From Marinitoga sp. 1197 (GTDB taxonomy: Bacteria; Thermotogota; Thermotogae; Petrotogales; Petrotogaceae), in contig NZ_AZAY01000015.1 in NCBI RefSeq assembly GCF_001021165.1, positions 1 to 64,000 on the forward strand: a stretch of 64,000 nt of DNA, read 5' to 3'. Below are positions 8,224 to 17,524 of this stretch, piece after piece (position 1 is the stretch's first letter; the number at the start of each line of letters is the position of its first letter). The notes beneath the pieces are model-generated. The model was not told the DNA's origin, did no database searches, and was given only the letters and a program-made list of their open reading frames with translations. The position numbers and the translations under genes are program-made.

Positions 8224-8492
8224 ATGAGTAATAATTCTAAACAATTTTATCTTGATAGGGTGTCCAATTAGTAAAGTAAGTGAAAACTCGAAAATTGCCT
8301 GAAAAAATAGCATATGAAGCCGGTCAATTTTGCATGGATGCAAAATTGAGTGAAGCCGAACATGGATGTGAGTCTGATACGACCGGCGAAAATATGCTAT
8401 TTTTGAAGATTAGCAATTAAGGTTTGAGCAACTTTACTTTTTGGACACTCTTTTATCTTGATTTTGTCTATATAGTATTAAATTTTTCCTGA
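8224..8492 (+). pseudogene. Short ORF stub interrupted by a miniature element
   Basis: An ATG behind GGGAGG opens a frame reading MSNNSKQFYLD, which is then broken at 8257 by the inverted-repeat element described at 8257-8451. Removing that element and one copy of the flanking repeat restores a 20-codon frame (MSNNSKQFYLDFVYIVLNFS) that stops at 8490-8492. It looks like the extreme 5' end of a transposase or similar gene whose remainder is gone. The identity is not recognised. Confidence 0.4.
8257..8451. mobile_element. MITE-like element, copy 1 (about 195 bp)
   Basis: The ends are inverted repeats: AGGGTGTCCAATTAGTAAAG at the left and, on the other strand, AGAGTGTCCAAAAAGTAAAG at the right. 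An 11-bp direct repeat TTTATCTTGAT flanks it (8246-8256 and 8452-8462), the mark of a transposition event. The element has no coding capacity. The interior folds as nested arms: CTCGAAAATTGCC region with the GATTAGCAATT region, AAAAATAGCATAT with ATATGCTATTTTT, and GCCGGTC with GACCGGC. At the tip are two small hairpins with ATGGAT loops. A related copy occurs at 39417-39615. A target repeat of this length is typical of IS4-type transposases, so mobilisation in trans is likely. Confidence 0.8.
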
Positions 8493-8501
8493 GTTTGACG
8501 C

Positions 8502-9851
8502 TTATACTTTTTTAATTGCCTGTGTTGCTGCTACAAGGTCAATATCCCATACTGGAGAAAATGGAGGTGAGTAAGCCAAATCCATATTTCTTAGCATATC
8601 GACTGTGCCGTTTGTATATAATAATGAAGTAATTGTATTTAACCTTGGGTGAGTTTCACCACCTACAAATTGTGCTCCTAAAATCTTTCCAGTCTTCTTC
8701 TCAAAAACAAGTTTAATTTTTAATTTTTTCGATCCTTTGTAATAATGGGCTTTGCTTCCAGATTTAATAAATACGGCATCTGCATCATATCCTTTTTCTT
8801 TCGCCTTTTTTAAAGTTAAACCAGTTTTTGCATATTCAATATCTTCAAATTTTGTAATTAATGATCCCACAACACCAATAAATGAATCATTTATACCAGC
8901 AATATTTTTTCCCGCAATCCTCCCCTGCTTGTTTGCGGTAGTTCCAAGCGGGATATAAACATTTTCTTTTGTAATAAAATGATTTACTGTTGCACAGTCA
9001 CCGGCTGCATAAATATCTTTTATATTTGTTTCCATTTTTTCATTTACTATAATAGCGCCATTTTTTGCCATTATTAAACCAGATTCTTTTAAAAATGCTG
9101 TATTTGGTTTTACGCCTATTGACACTATAATCATATCAGCAGTATAAACGCTATCTTTTGTTATTACTTTAAATATCCCATTTTCTTTTATAATATTTTC
9201 GGCAAAAGTATTCAATACAAATGTAATTCCTTTATCTTTTAAACTATTTATAAATTCCTCATGAATTTCAGGTTCGATTTCACCAAGAATATGGTCAGTT
9301 CCCTCAATTATAGTAATATCTATATTATGTTTTTTTAATGCTTCGGCAGTTTCAATTCCGATAAAACCTCCTCCAATTATAATTGCTTTTTTAGGGTTAT
9401 TCTTATGTATAAAATTTAAAATACTTCTTGCATCATCAGGATTTCTTAATTTAAAAATACCATTTTCTCCCCAGGTATCAAATGAAGGGATTATTGGAGA
9501 TGCACCGGTAGAAATCACTAGTTTATTATACGAAACAATTTTTTCATCGTTTTGTGATTTTATATATACAACTTTATTCGAAAAATCGATATTATAAGCT
9601 TCATGTTCTACAAAAACATCAGCACCTTTTTTTTCTTTAAACTTTTCAGGAGTTAAGGCAATTACAGATTCAGCGGATTCAACATCGCCGCTAATGACAT
9701 ATGGCAGCCCACACCCACCATAAGATATATATGGTTCTTTTTGAAAAATAGCTATTTTCAAATTTTTATTTATCCTCTTTGCACTTGCCGCTGCACTTGT
9801 TCCAGCGGCTACTCCGCCTAAAATTACAACATCGTATTCCATTTTTTTCAT
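8502..9851 (-). CDS. CoA-disulfide reductase / NADH oxidase family flavoprotein
   Basis: This 449-residue FAD and NAD(P)H-binding protein belongs to the pyridine nucleotide-disulfide oxidoreductases with a single active-site cysteine. Seen are an N-terminal FAD dinucleotide fold (VVILGGVAAGTSAAA), the redox cysteine C47 in SYGGCGLPY, a second dinucleotide fold at about 155 (AIIIGGGFIGIETAEAL), an FAD-binding YAAGDCA segment, and the C-terminal dimerisation block AYSPPFSPVWD. Members reduce CoA disulfide, polysulfide or oxygen, and the sequence does not decide among these. It has a strong GGAGGTG ribosome site. In an anaerobe, a role in oxygen or sulfur metabolism is plausible. Confidence 0.85.
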   Translation of the reverse strand: MKKMEYDVVILGGVAAGTSAAASAKRINKNLKIAIFQKEPYISYGGCGLPYVISGDVESAESVIALTPEKFKEKKGADVFVEHEAYNIDFSNKVVYIKSQNDEKIVSYNKLVISTGASPIIPSFDTWGENGIFKLRNPDDARSILNFIHKNNPKKAIIIGGGFIGIETAEALKKHNIDITIIEGTDHILGEIEPEIHEEFINSLKDKGITFVLNTFAENIIKENGIFKVITKDSVYTADMIIVSIGVKPNTAFLKESGLIMAKNGAIIVNEKMETNIKDIYAAGDCATVNHFITKENVYIPLGTTANKQGRIAGKNIAGINDSFIGVVGSLITKFEDIEYAKTGLTLKKAKEKGYDADAVFIKSGSKAHYYKGSKKLKIKLVFEKKTGKILGAQFVGGETHPRLNTITSLLYTNGTVDMLRNMDLAYSPPFSPVWDIDLVAATQAIKKV

Positions 9852-9911
9852 AACAACACCTCCGTTTATTATTAATGTTTTGCTATTAATATTAACATTA
9901 TCTTTAAATAA

Positions 9912-9932
9912 TTAAGGAGCATGGCCCCTTAA
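9912..9932 (-). terminator. Hairpin between the membrane-protein gene and the flavoprotein gene
   Basis: TTAAGGAGC and GCCCCTTAA pair with one A-C mismatch around an ATG loop. On the minus strand it follows the stop at 9957. The T-tract is poor, so it may be a weak terminator. Confidence 0.4.
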
Positions 9933-9956
9933 AATAATAACTATCTATACAAAATA

Positions 9957-10541
9957 TTAATTTAATATATCATAGTAAGACAGCAAAGATAAAAAAACAG
10001 AATAAGTCAAATATACAATGCTTGGTATATAAAATAATTGATTTTTTCCAAGTGAAGTTTTTCCAAATAATGAAATTCCAAACCATTGAATACCATATTT
10101 GAATATTAAATATAAAATCGAAAATATCATAATCATAGATATTAAAAATTTCATAAAAGCTGTAATTTTAGTTGCTCTTATTTTACCCTTTAAATAATAA
10201 ATAGCATTAAATTGTTCAAAAATACTATAAGAAAGATATAATATTCCAAGGATTATTATATTAAAAACATCAAGTGTGAATTGGTTTCCAAGCATACTTT
10301 GGATTAGCGGTTTTTGAAAATATATTATACTCATAAGTAAAGTTAAAAAAAAGGATATTAAAAAGTTAAAGCTTGAAAAAATAATTTTCAACCATCCAAT
10401 TAAAGCATTTCCAGAAGAAATATTTTCGACCATTTCTTTTTGTTGCTTAACGCTATTTTCAATTTTTTTAGTTGATTTAATTTTTTCAGACAATAAATGT
10501 TTTCTTTTTCTTTTTTCATTGTGGATTTTTAAAGTTGCCAT
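9957..10541 (-). CDS. Four-helix integral membrane protein of unknown function
   Basis: The 194-residue protein is not recognised. It has a basic cytoplasmic N-terminus of about 45 residues (KIHNEKRKRKHLLSEKIK) and four hydrophobic segments at about 50-75, 90-110, 125-150 and 165-185. A TAGGAGG ribosome site lies inside the end of the macro-domain gene, from which it is separated by one base, so the two are co-translated. The gene order transporter, macro-domain protein and this protein suggests one transcript. Confidence 0.6.
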   Translation of the reverse strand: MATLKIHNEKRKRKHLLSEKIKSTKKIENSVKQQKEMVENISSGNALIGWLKIIFSSFNFLISFFLTLLMSIIYFQKPLIQSMLGNQFTLDVFNIIILGILYLSYSIFEQFNAIYYLKGKIRATKITAFMKFLISMIMIFSILYLIFKYGIQWFGISLFGKTSLGKNQLFYIPSIVYLTYSVFLSLLSYYDILN

Positions 10542-10542
10542 T

Positions 10543-11094
10543 TTATCCTCCTATGATTTTCATAAATGTGAAAGCTCTATTTTTTTCTAAAAAACAAAAT
10601 CTCATTTCTTTTAAGTATAAGGATATTTTTGAAAAATCATTTACGGCTTTTAAATAAGTTTTGCATGCTTTTTCAAATGGATAGCCAAATATTCCAGAAC
10701 TTATTGCAGGTAAAGAAATTGAAGAAAGTTTCATTTCGTCAGCTTTTTTAAAAGAATTAAAAACAGAATTATAAAGCAATTTCTCTTCGTTGTCATTCCC
10801 TCCGTGCCATACAGGTCCAACTGTGTGAATGACATATTTAACAGGTAAAGAACCTGCTTTCGTAACAGCAACTTCACCTGTTTTTATTATACCATTATTT
10901 TTAATATATTCATCACTTTCTTTTTGAATTTGATATCCTCCTGCTTTAACGATGGCTGCAGCAACGCCACCACCATGAGAAAGATAAGAATTAGCCGCAT
11001 TTACAATTGCATCAACCTTTTCTTTTGTTAAATCGCCCATAATAATTTTTAAAACGATGTTGTTTATTTTCTTTTCAAATAATACTTTATTCAT
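10543..11094 (-). CDS. Macro-domain protein (probable ADP-ribose derivative hydrolase)
   Basis: Macro domains bind ADP-ribose; bacterial stand-alone forms deacetylate O-acetyl-ADP-ribose or remove ADP-ribose from proteins. The 183-residue product shows the diagnostic blocks GDLTKEKVDAIVNAANSYLSHGGGVA (first residues of the pocket), KYVIHTVGPVW and SLPAISSGIFGYPFEKACK. The NAAN and GGG(V)A residues of the active pocket are present. The start at 11094 (MNKVLFEKK) is preferred because GGAGGTG lies 7 nt upstream. It follows a transporter gene in the same operon; the functional link is unclear. Confidence 0.88.
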   Translation of the reverse strand: MNKVLFEKKINNIVLKIIMGDLTKEKVDAIVNAANSYLSHGGGVAAAIVKAGGYQIQKESDEYIKNNGIIKTGEVAVTKAGSLPVKYVIHTVGPVWHGGNDNEEKLLYNSVFNSFKKADEMKLSSISLPAISSGIFGYPFEKACKTYLKAVNDFSKISLYLKEMRFCFLEKNRAFTFMKIIGG

Positions 11095-11125
11095 AACAAC
11101 ACCTCCAGGTACAATCATTAGCAAA

Positions 11126-12391
11126 TTAAATAAAAAATAAATAGATAGTACCTAAAATCATAGGGATTAAAACAGGGAAAAAAGATTTTTTCATATACTC
11201 ATTAAAAGTAACTGTTTTGCTGTAATTCTTTTCAAGTAAAGATACTCCAACAATATTCTGAACAGCACCTAAAGGAGTTAAATTGGTGCCTAAATTTGCG
11301 CCAATAGCATAAGCGTACCATAATTCATAAGGAGCTCCGTTTAATACTAATAATTTAATAACAGGGGCTAATATGAGTGTTCCAGGTACTGCGCTCAAAA
11401 ATGGAATGACAATTGCAGAAGACCACATAATCACTATCATTAATATTATCGGAGAGCCCATTAAAGGGTTAAAAATATTTGCAATCATCTTAGTTACACC
11501 GATTTCTTCTAATGAAAAAGCTATTGTAAATAAGCCCGCATAAAAAAACATGGTATCCCAGTCTAAATCTTTTGACATGCTTTCAAAATCTTTTTGAGTT
11601 AACAACATAAGTATTAAAGCTCCAGAAAGAGCGATTAAAGCCAGATCTATCTTTATTATAGAATGAAACATAAAACCCATTAAAACAACAATAAATATTG
11701 TAACTCCTTTATACATCAATGACTTATTTTCAATAGCTTTTTCAGGATCCATATTAGATAGTGTTTTTAATTTTTCATTGAAAGTTTTTGTGTCTACTTT
11801 GTTGTTGAATTTAAACATAATAAGAACAGAAATAAAGGATAATGTTGTAATTGGAAGCATTGTAATTAAAAATTTTGTAAAATGAAGCTCCCCAATAGAG
11901 CCTAAAACAATATTAAGCGGACTACCGATTAAAGTACTCATTCCGCCGATATTGTCGATAGTTATTGTTAACAACATCAACGGAACAGGGTTTATTTCAA
12001 GCGTATCAGCAACTAAAAATATAATAGGAGCAATAAGCATAATTGTAATGAGATTATCTAAAAATGCAGAAAAAAGAGCGACTAATAGCATTAGTAAGGT
12101 CAAAACTACCCAAAATTTATATCTACTTAATTTTATTGCATTAACAGCGGCAAATGTGAAAAAACCACTTTCTTTTAATATTTCTACTATGATCATCATT
12201 CCTAATAGTATTCCGAGCGTTTCAAAACTTACAATTCTTCCAATATTTTCAAATTCTAGGCCGTCTACAGGCTTTAATATGAATAGTAGAATACCAAAGA
12301 GAAAGGTAATAATCGATTTTTTAACGTTTTTTGCAAAGATAATAAAATAATATGCTACTATGGTTATCAGTAAAACAATAAACGCTGACAT
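11126..12391 (-). CDS. Ion transporter of the ArsB/NhaD (IT) superfamily
   Basis: The 421-residue polytopic protein has about ten to twelve membrane segments and the two-fold repeat of the ion-transporter superfamily. Its re-entrant-loop motifs include DNIGGMSTLIGSPLNIVLGS in the first half and GANLGTNLTPLGAVQNIVG in the second, with SAFLDNLITIMLIAPI before the first. These resemble ArsB/NhaD/citrate-type carriers, so candidate substrates are sodium/proton exchange, arsenite or a dicarboxylate. The start at 12391 is set by GGAGG at 12399-12403. No arsenic-resistance genes are nearby, which makes Na+/H+ exchange or an organic anion more likely. Confidence 0.8.
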   Translation of the reverse strand: MSAFIVLLITIVAYYFIIFAKNVKKSIITFLFGILLFILKPVDGLEFENIGRIVSFETLGILLGMMIIVEILKESGFFTFAAVNAIKLSRYKFWVVLTLLMLLVALFSAFLDNLITIMLIAPIIFLVADTLEINPVPLMLLTITIDNIGGMSTLIGSPLNIVLGSIGELHFTKFLITMLPITTLSFISVLIMFKFNNKVDTKTFNEKLKTLSNMDPEKAIENKSLMYKGVTIFIVVLMGFMFHSIIKIDLALIALSGALILMLLTQKDFESMSKDLDWDTMFFYAGLFTIAFSLEEIGVTKMIANIFNPLMGSPIILMIVIMWSSAIVIPFLSAVPGTLILAPVIKLLVLNGAPYELWYAYAIGANLGTNLTPLGAVQNIVGVSLLEKNYSKTVTFNEYMKKSFFPVLIPMILGTIYLFFI

Positions 12392-12584
12392 ATAGACCGC
12401 CTCCAATTAGATAATTTTAACATTATAATTAAACTCTTTTTCTTTAAATTTCTCTTGAAAAATATTTTAAGGTTTAAAAAAGTTTTAAGAGTATATAGCG
12501 ATGAAAATCAATAATTTTAAAGGTATATTCTTCATAATTTAGTGAAAATGTGTTAAAATATCTATTAGATACGGAGGTGATAAT

Positions 12585-15080
12585 ATGTTTGATAACTTTA
12601 CAGATAGAGCGGCTAAAGTTTTTATTGAAGCCCAAAATGAAGCGAGATTTATGGGACATCCTTATGTAGGAACAGAACATCTGTTATTGGGACTTTTGAA
12701 AGTTAGTGGAAAATACTTAACTCAGATTTTTTCGTATTATAATTTAACATACGGAAAAATAAAATCAGAAATAACGAATATAGTTGGAGTAAATGCTTCG
12801 CATAATATTGTTGGGGCATCCCCTCAACCTACTCCAAGAGCTAAAAGGATTATAGAATTAGCTTATGATGAATCAGAAATTCTTGGAACTTCACAAATAG
12901 ATGCCGAACACTTATTGCTTGGGATATGTCGTGAAGGTGAAGGGATAGCAGCACATGTTTTACGAAGATTGGGTATAAACCTTGTTGAAATGAGAAAAAA
13001 ATTAGCAGATATAATGTTAAACAAAAATGAGAATGAAAAAGGAGTATCACCATTTGTTGAAAAGGATGATGAAAGGTTTAGACAGAGGCAAAATGCAATT
13101 AAGCAACTTGAAGGTTATGGAACTGATTTGACGGATAAAGCTGCAAAGGATGAATTGGATCCGGTTATTGGCAGAGAAGTTGAAATAAGAAGGTTAATGG
13201 AAATATTAGCGAGAAGAAAAAAGAATAATCCTGTTTTGATTGGTGAAGCAGGAGTTGGTAAAAGTGCTATTGTTGAAGGATTGGCTGAAAAGATAATAAA
13301 AGGTGATGTTCCAGAAGTTTTGAAAAACAAATGCATTTTTTCTCTTGATTTAACTTCTCTTGTTGCTGGAACAAAATATCGTGGTGAATTTGAAAAGAGA
13401 ATGAAAAAATTAATGCAAATACTTGAAAAAAATAAGGATATAATATTGTTTATAGATGAATTGCATATGATTGTGGAGGCTGGGGCTGCAGAAGGGTCTT
13501 CAATGGATGCTGCTAATGTTTTAAAACCAGCACTGGCAAGTGGGAATATTACGGTTATAGGTGCCACGACTCCGTCAGAGTATAGGAAATTTATTGAAAA
13601 AGATCCTGCTCTTGAGAGAAGGTTTCAAAAAATATATGTAAATGAACCGACATATGACGAGGCAATTGCGATTTTAAAAGGAATAAAATCAAAATATGAA
13701 GAGCATCATAAAGTAAAATATACAGATCAGGCGTTGGAAGCGGCTGTTAACCTATCTTTAAGATATATTACAGACAGATATTTGCCGGATAAAGCTGTAG
13801 ATCTTATAGATGAAGCTGGTGCAAGAATGCGATTGAATGCATTGACTTTACCAAAAAATTTAAAAAAGATGTTAAATAAAATAACGGAATTGGAGAACAA
13901 AAAAGAGTATTTTGTTCAAAAAGATAAATATGACGAAGTCGAAGAAATAAAAAATCAGATCAGTGAATTAAAGAAAAAATATTCAAAAAAATATTCAGAG
14001 TGGAGAAAAAATGCAGAAAAGGATATAATAGAAATTACAGAAGAGAACATTTCAGAGGTAGTTTCAGATTGGACGGGTGTTCCATTGAAAAAATTAGAAA
14101 TGTCTGAAATGGAAAGGCTTTTAAACCTTGAGGCAGTATTACATGAAAGAGTGATAGGACAGGATGATGCTATAAAAGCAGTATCAAAAGCGATAAGACG
14201 TGCAAGAAGTGGAATTAAAGATCCAAAAAGACCAACAGGGGTATTTCTGTTTTTAGGACCAACCGGTGTAGGAAAAACAGAACTTGCAAAAACAATTGCT
14301 GAATATTTATTTGGTGATGAAAAAGCATTGGTAAGAATAGATATGTCTGAATATATGGAGAAATTTAACGTTTCAAGATTAGTTGGAGCTCCTCCAGGAT
14401 ATGTTGGTTATGAAGAAGGTGGACAGTTAACTGAAGCAGTAAGAAGAAGACCATATTCCGTCATTTTATTAGATGAAATAGAAAAAGCACATCCTGATGT
14501 TTATAATATATTATTACAGATTATGGATGATGGACGATTAACAGATTCGCAGGGAAGAATAGTAGATTTTAGAAATGCTATTATCATTATGACCAGTAAT
14601 CTTGGCAGTGAAACAATTAATAAAACCAAGCGATCTATGGGATTTGTGGATGACGAATCTGAAGAGAAAAAGTATAATGAAATAAAACTATCCGTAATGG
14701 AAGAGGTTAGAAAAGCATTTAAACCGGAATTTTTAAATAGATTAGATGAAACGGTTGTGTTCCATCCTCTTACAAAGAAAGATATGAAAGAAATAATAAA
14801 AATTCAATTAAAAGATTTGGAAAAACGATTAAATGAAAAAGATTTGCATTTAAAATTCAAAGAAGAGGCTATAGGCTTTTTAGTGGAAAAAGGTTTTGAT
14901 CCAATATTCGGAGCCAGACCACTTAAACGAGCTATTCAAAGATATTTAGAAGATCCTTTATCAGAAGAAATATTAAAAGGTAGATTTAAAGAAGGAGATA
15001 GAATAATAATAGAAATTAAAAACGATAATATTCACTTTAAAAAAGGAAGAAAAATATCATCTAAGCAGAAGGTGCTATAA
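12585..15080 (+). CDS. clpC: AAA+ unfoldase ClpC
   Basis: ClpC unfolds substrates for degradation by ClpP. The 831-residue protein has two N-terminal Clp repeats (about 1-145), a first AAA+ module with Walker A GEAGVGKS at about 220 and Walker B ILFIDELH, a UVR-like coiled segment with KKEYFVQKDKYDEVEEIK near 440, and a second AAA+ module with GPTGVGKT at about 560, SEYMEKF and VILLDEIEKAHPDV. The C-terminal domain has DPIFGARPLKRAIQRYLEDPL. The start has GGAGGTG 7 nt upstream. Its stop overlaps the radA start by one base. No CtsR or McsAB gene precedes it, unlike the Firmicutes operon. Confidence 0.96.
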   Translation: MFDNFTDRAAKVFIEAQNEARFMGHPYVGTEHLLLGLLKVSGKYLTQIFSYYNLTYGKIKSEITNIVGVNASHNIVGASPQPTPRAKRIIELAYDESEILGTSQIDAEHLLLGICREGEGIAAHVLRRLGINLVEMRKKLADIMLNKNENEKGVSPFVEKDDERFRQRQNAIKQLEGYGTDLTDKAAKDELDPVIGREVEIRRLMEILARRKKNNPVLIGEAGVGKSAIVEGLAEKIIKGDVPEVLKNKCIFSLDLTSLVAGTKYRGEFEKRMKKLMQILEKNKDIILFIDELHMIVEAGAAEGSSMDAANVLKPALASGNITVIGATTPSEYRKFIEKDPALERRFQKIYVNEPTYDEAIAILKGIKSKYEEHHKVKYTDQALEAAVNLSLRYITDRYLPDKAVDLIDEAGARMRLNALTLPKNLKKMLNKITELENKKEYFVQKDKYDEVEEIKNQISELKKKYSKKYSEWRKNAEKDIIEITEENISEVVSDWTGVPLKKLEMSEMERLLNLEAVLHERVIGQDDAIKAVSKAIRRARSGIKDPKRPTGVFLFLGPTGVGKTELAKTIAEYLFGDEKALVRIDMSEYMEKFNVSRLVGAPPGYVGYEEGGQLTEAVRRRPYSVILLDEIEKAHPDVYNILLQIMDDGRLTDSQGRIVDFRNAIIIMTSNLGSETINKTKRSMGFVDDESEEKKYNEIKLSVMEEVRKAFKPEFLNRLDETVVFHPLTKKDMKEIIKIQLKDLEKRLNEKDLHLKFKEEAIGFLVEKGFDPIFGARPLKRAIQRYLEDPLSEEILKGRFKEGDRIIIEIKNDNIHFKKGRKISSKQKVL

Positions 15081-16420
15081 TGGCCAAAAAGAATCAAAAA
15101 TATTTTGTTTGTTCTGAATGTGGTTATGAAAGTACAAAATGGTTTGCAAAATGTCCTTCATGTAATGAATGGAATACCGCGGTGGAATTCACCGCGGATG
15201 TTTTTGATGATACGACTGTACAATCAACTTCTGAGATATTATTTTTAACCGATGATATAAAAGAACCTGTAAAAATAAAAACAGGATTTAAAGAATTAGA
15301 CGAAATTTTGTATGGAGGGTTAGTAGAAAGCGGTGTATATCTCCTAGCTGGTGAACCGGGTATTGGAAAAAGCACACTTTTAACTCAACTTTCTTCCAAT
15401 ATAGGAAATGAAAAAACAGTTATATATGTATCTGGTGAGGAATCTGCAGAACAGGTATTTCAGAGATTCAAAAGGTTAAAGGTAAAAACAAATAAGAGCA
15501 AAATAGGACTTGTTTTTGAAAACTCTATGGAAAAAATAATTTCATTAATAGAAAAATTGAAGGATAAACCAGATTTGTTGATAATAGATTCTATTCAAAC
15601 CATAAAATCAGAAAAGTTTTCATCATATGCAGGTAGTGTATTACAGGTAAAAGAAGTAACACGGTATCTTTCTGAATATTGCAAGAAAAAAGGTATAACT
15701 TTAATAGTTGTTGGTCACGTAACAAAGGAAGGTATTATAGCGGGTCCAAAAATATTAGAGCATATGGTTGATGCAGTTTTGCAATTTGAACTTGAAAAAA
15801 CTTCCGGATTAAGAATGCTCAGAATTTTGAAAAACAGATATGGTCCAACCGATGAAATTTTAATGTTTGAAATGACTCAAATAGGCTTAAAAGCTATTTC
15901 TGAATATACACAGTATTTTTTAAAAGATTATAAAAATGCATCTGGCAATGTTTTAACTATTGTTAAAGAAGGAAGTAAATTAATTCCTATTGAAATACAG
16001 GCATTGGTAAGCAAACCGGTATATGGAAATCCTAGGAGAGTAACCTCAGGTGCTCCACTTGATAGACTACTTATGATAATAGCTGTTTTGAGCAAAAGAT
16101 TAAGGCTCCCCTTTGAGTCAAAAGATATATTTTTAAGTACTTCAGGTGGTTTTAAAATATCAGATACTTCAAGTGATTTGGCAATTGCATATGCGTTACT
16201 TTCATCTTTATTTGATATTTCAACAGTTGATTCTATAGTTGTTATGGGAGAAATAGGGCTGGATGGGAATGTAAGGCATATTAGAAGTTTGGAGAAAAGA
16301 ATTGATTTTGCAAGAAAAATAGGAATAACAAATATAGTTATACCAAATTCAAAGTTAGAATATAAGGATATAATAAAAATAAAAAATCTTACCACTATGT
16401 TAAAAAAATTTTTTTCCTGA
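15080..16420 (+). CDS. radA: DNA recombination/repair protein RadA
   Basis: RadA (Sms) is a RecA-like helicase that drives branch migration during homologous recombination. The 446-residue product has an N-terminal zinc finger (C11, C14, C25, C28), Walker A GEPGIGKST at 91-99, the RadA-specific KNRYG motif (ILKNRYGPTDE near 254) and a C-terminal Lon-protease-like domain, with FLSTSGGFKISDTSSDLAIA. TAATG overlaps join it to clpC, and disA follows 16 bp later, so the three form one unit. Confidence 0.96.
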   Translation: MAKKNQKYFVCSECGYESTKWFAKCPSCNEWNTAVEFTADVFDDTTVQSTSEILFLTDDIKEPVKIKTGFKELDEILYGGLVESGVYLLAGEPGIGKSTLLTQLSSNIGNEKTVIYVSGEESAEQVFQRFKRLKVKTNKSKIGLVFENSMEKIISLIEKLKDKPDLLIIDSIQTIKSEKFSSYAGSVLQVKEVTRYLSEYCKKKGITLIVVGHVTKEGIIAGPKILEHMVDAVLQFELEKTSGLRMLRILKNRYGPTDEILMFEMTQIGLKAISEYTQYFLKDYKNASGNVLTIVKEGSKLIPIEIQALVSKPVYGNPRRVTSGAPLDRLLMIIAVLSKRLRLPFESKDIFLSTSGGFKISDTSSDLAIAYALLSSLFDISTVDSIVVMGEIGLDGNVRHIRSLEKRIDFARKIGITNIVIPNSKLEYKDIIKIKNLTTMLKKFFS

Positions 16421-16436
16421 ATAAGGGGTGATTTAA

Positions 16437-17522
16437 ATGAAACCAGCTTTTGATGAAATTCTCAGCATTCTTGCTCCTGGAAAAAGATTAAGAACAGGAA
16501 TAGATTTGATTATTTCTGCAAATTTAGGTGCATTGATTTTTTTAACAGATAAGGCAGAAGAACATCTTGAAAAAGGGTTAATACAACTTGGTTTTATTAT
16601 AGATTGTGATTTTGAGCCGGAAAGGTTATATGAATTGGCAAAAATGGATGGTGCTATTGTATTAAATAAAGATGCAACGAAGATTTTATATGCAAATGCA
16701 CAATTAAATCCGTCGAGTGATATTCCGAGTTATCAGACAGGAATGAGACATAGAACTGCAGAGAGAATGGCAAAACAAACAAATGAAATATTAATTGCAG
16801 TATCAAAAAGAAGAAATCAGGTTTCGATATATTATGGAAGTAATAGTAGAGTATTATATCCTGAGATAGTAATATTACCAAGATTAAATCAGGAGATAGC
16901 TGTCGCTCAAAGATATAAGCAGAGCTTTTTTGAATTATTATCTGAAATAAATATTGCAGAAATGGAGAATAGAGTTATATTATCAAATGTTGTAGAAGCT
17001 ATTTCAAAAGGATTTATGACTTTAAAGGTTGCAGAAAAAGCAGAGAAATACCTTTTAGAATTGGGTGAAGCAGCCGAAAGTTCAAGACTTGAGATTAATG
17101 AAATTTATAGAATAACCCCGAGATATCTAGGTGCTCTGATAATGGATTATTCCATGAATTTATTGGATTATCAATATCCGCAGGATTCGTTGGCTTTATT
17201 TAATGGTTTGAAAACAGAAGATTTTTTAAATATGAAAATAATTGCTCAAAAATTGGGGTATGATATAGAAACTGAAAATGATTTGGAAGAATTTTTTGTT
17301 TCACCGCGTGGATTTAGATTACTTTATTCAACCAGAATTCCTTCAATTATTGTGAGAAATGTTGTGGAAACATTTAAAAATTTAGATTCTTTAATGAAAG
17401 CAAATATGGATGAATTAATAAATGTACCAGGAATAGGTAAAAAACGTGCAGAAAGGATTAACAGAGCTATAAAGAGGAAAAGTGAATTTTCGGAGAAGTT
17501 ATCATCTGAAATGGAGGAGTAA
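16437..17522 (+). CDS. disA: DNA-integrity scanning diadenylate cyclase DisA
   Basis: DisA makes cyclic di-AMP from ATP while scanning DNA for branched structures. The 361-residue protein has the DAC domain, with DGA at 71-73 and RHRTA at 104-108, the two catalytic signatures. Next come a helical spine and a C-terminal helix-hairpin-helix DNA-binding domain (LINVPGIGKKRAERINRAIK). It is encoded directly after radA, whose product is known to work with DisA at recombination intermediates. A GGGGTGA ribosome site precedes the ATG. Confidence 0.95.
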   Translation: MKPAFDEILSILAPGKRLRTGIDLIISANLGALIFLTDKAEEHLEKGLIQLGFIIDCDFEPERLYELAKMDGAIVLNKDATKILYANAQLNPSSDIPSYQTGMRHRTAERMAKQTNEILIAVSKRRNQVSIYYGSNSRVLYPEIVILPRLNQEIAVAQRYKQSFFELLSEINIAEMENRVILSNVVEAISKGFMTLKVAEKAEKYLLELGEAAESSRLEINEIYRITPRYLGALIMDYSMNLLDYQYPQDSLALFNGLKTEDFLNMKIIAQKLGYDIETENDLEEFFVSPRGFRLLYSTRIPSIIVRNVVETFKNLDSLMKANMDELINVPGIGKKRAERINRAIKRKSEFSEKLSSEMEE

Positions 17523-17524
17523 AG

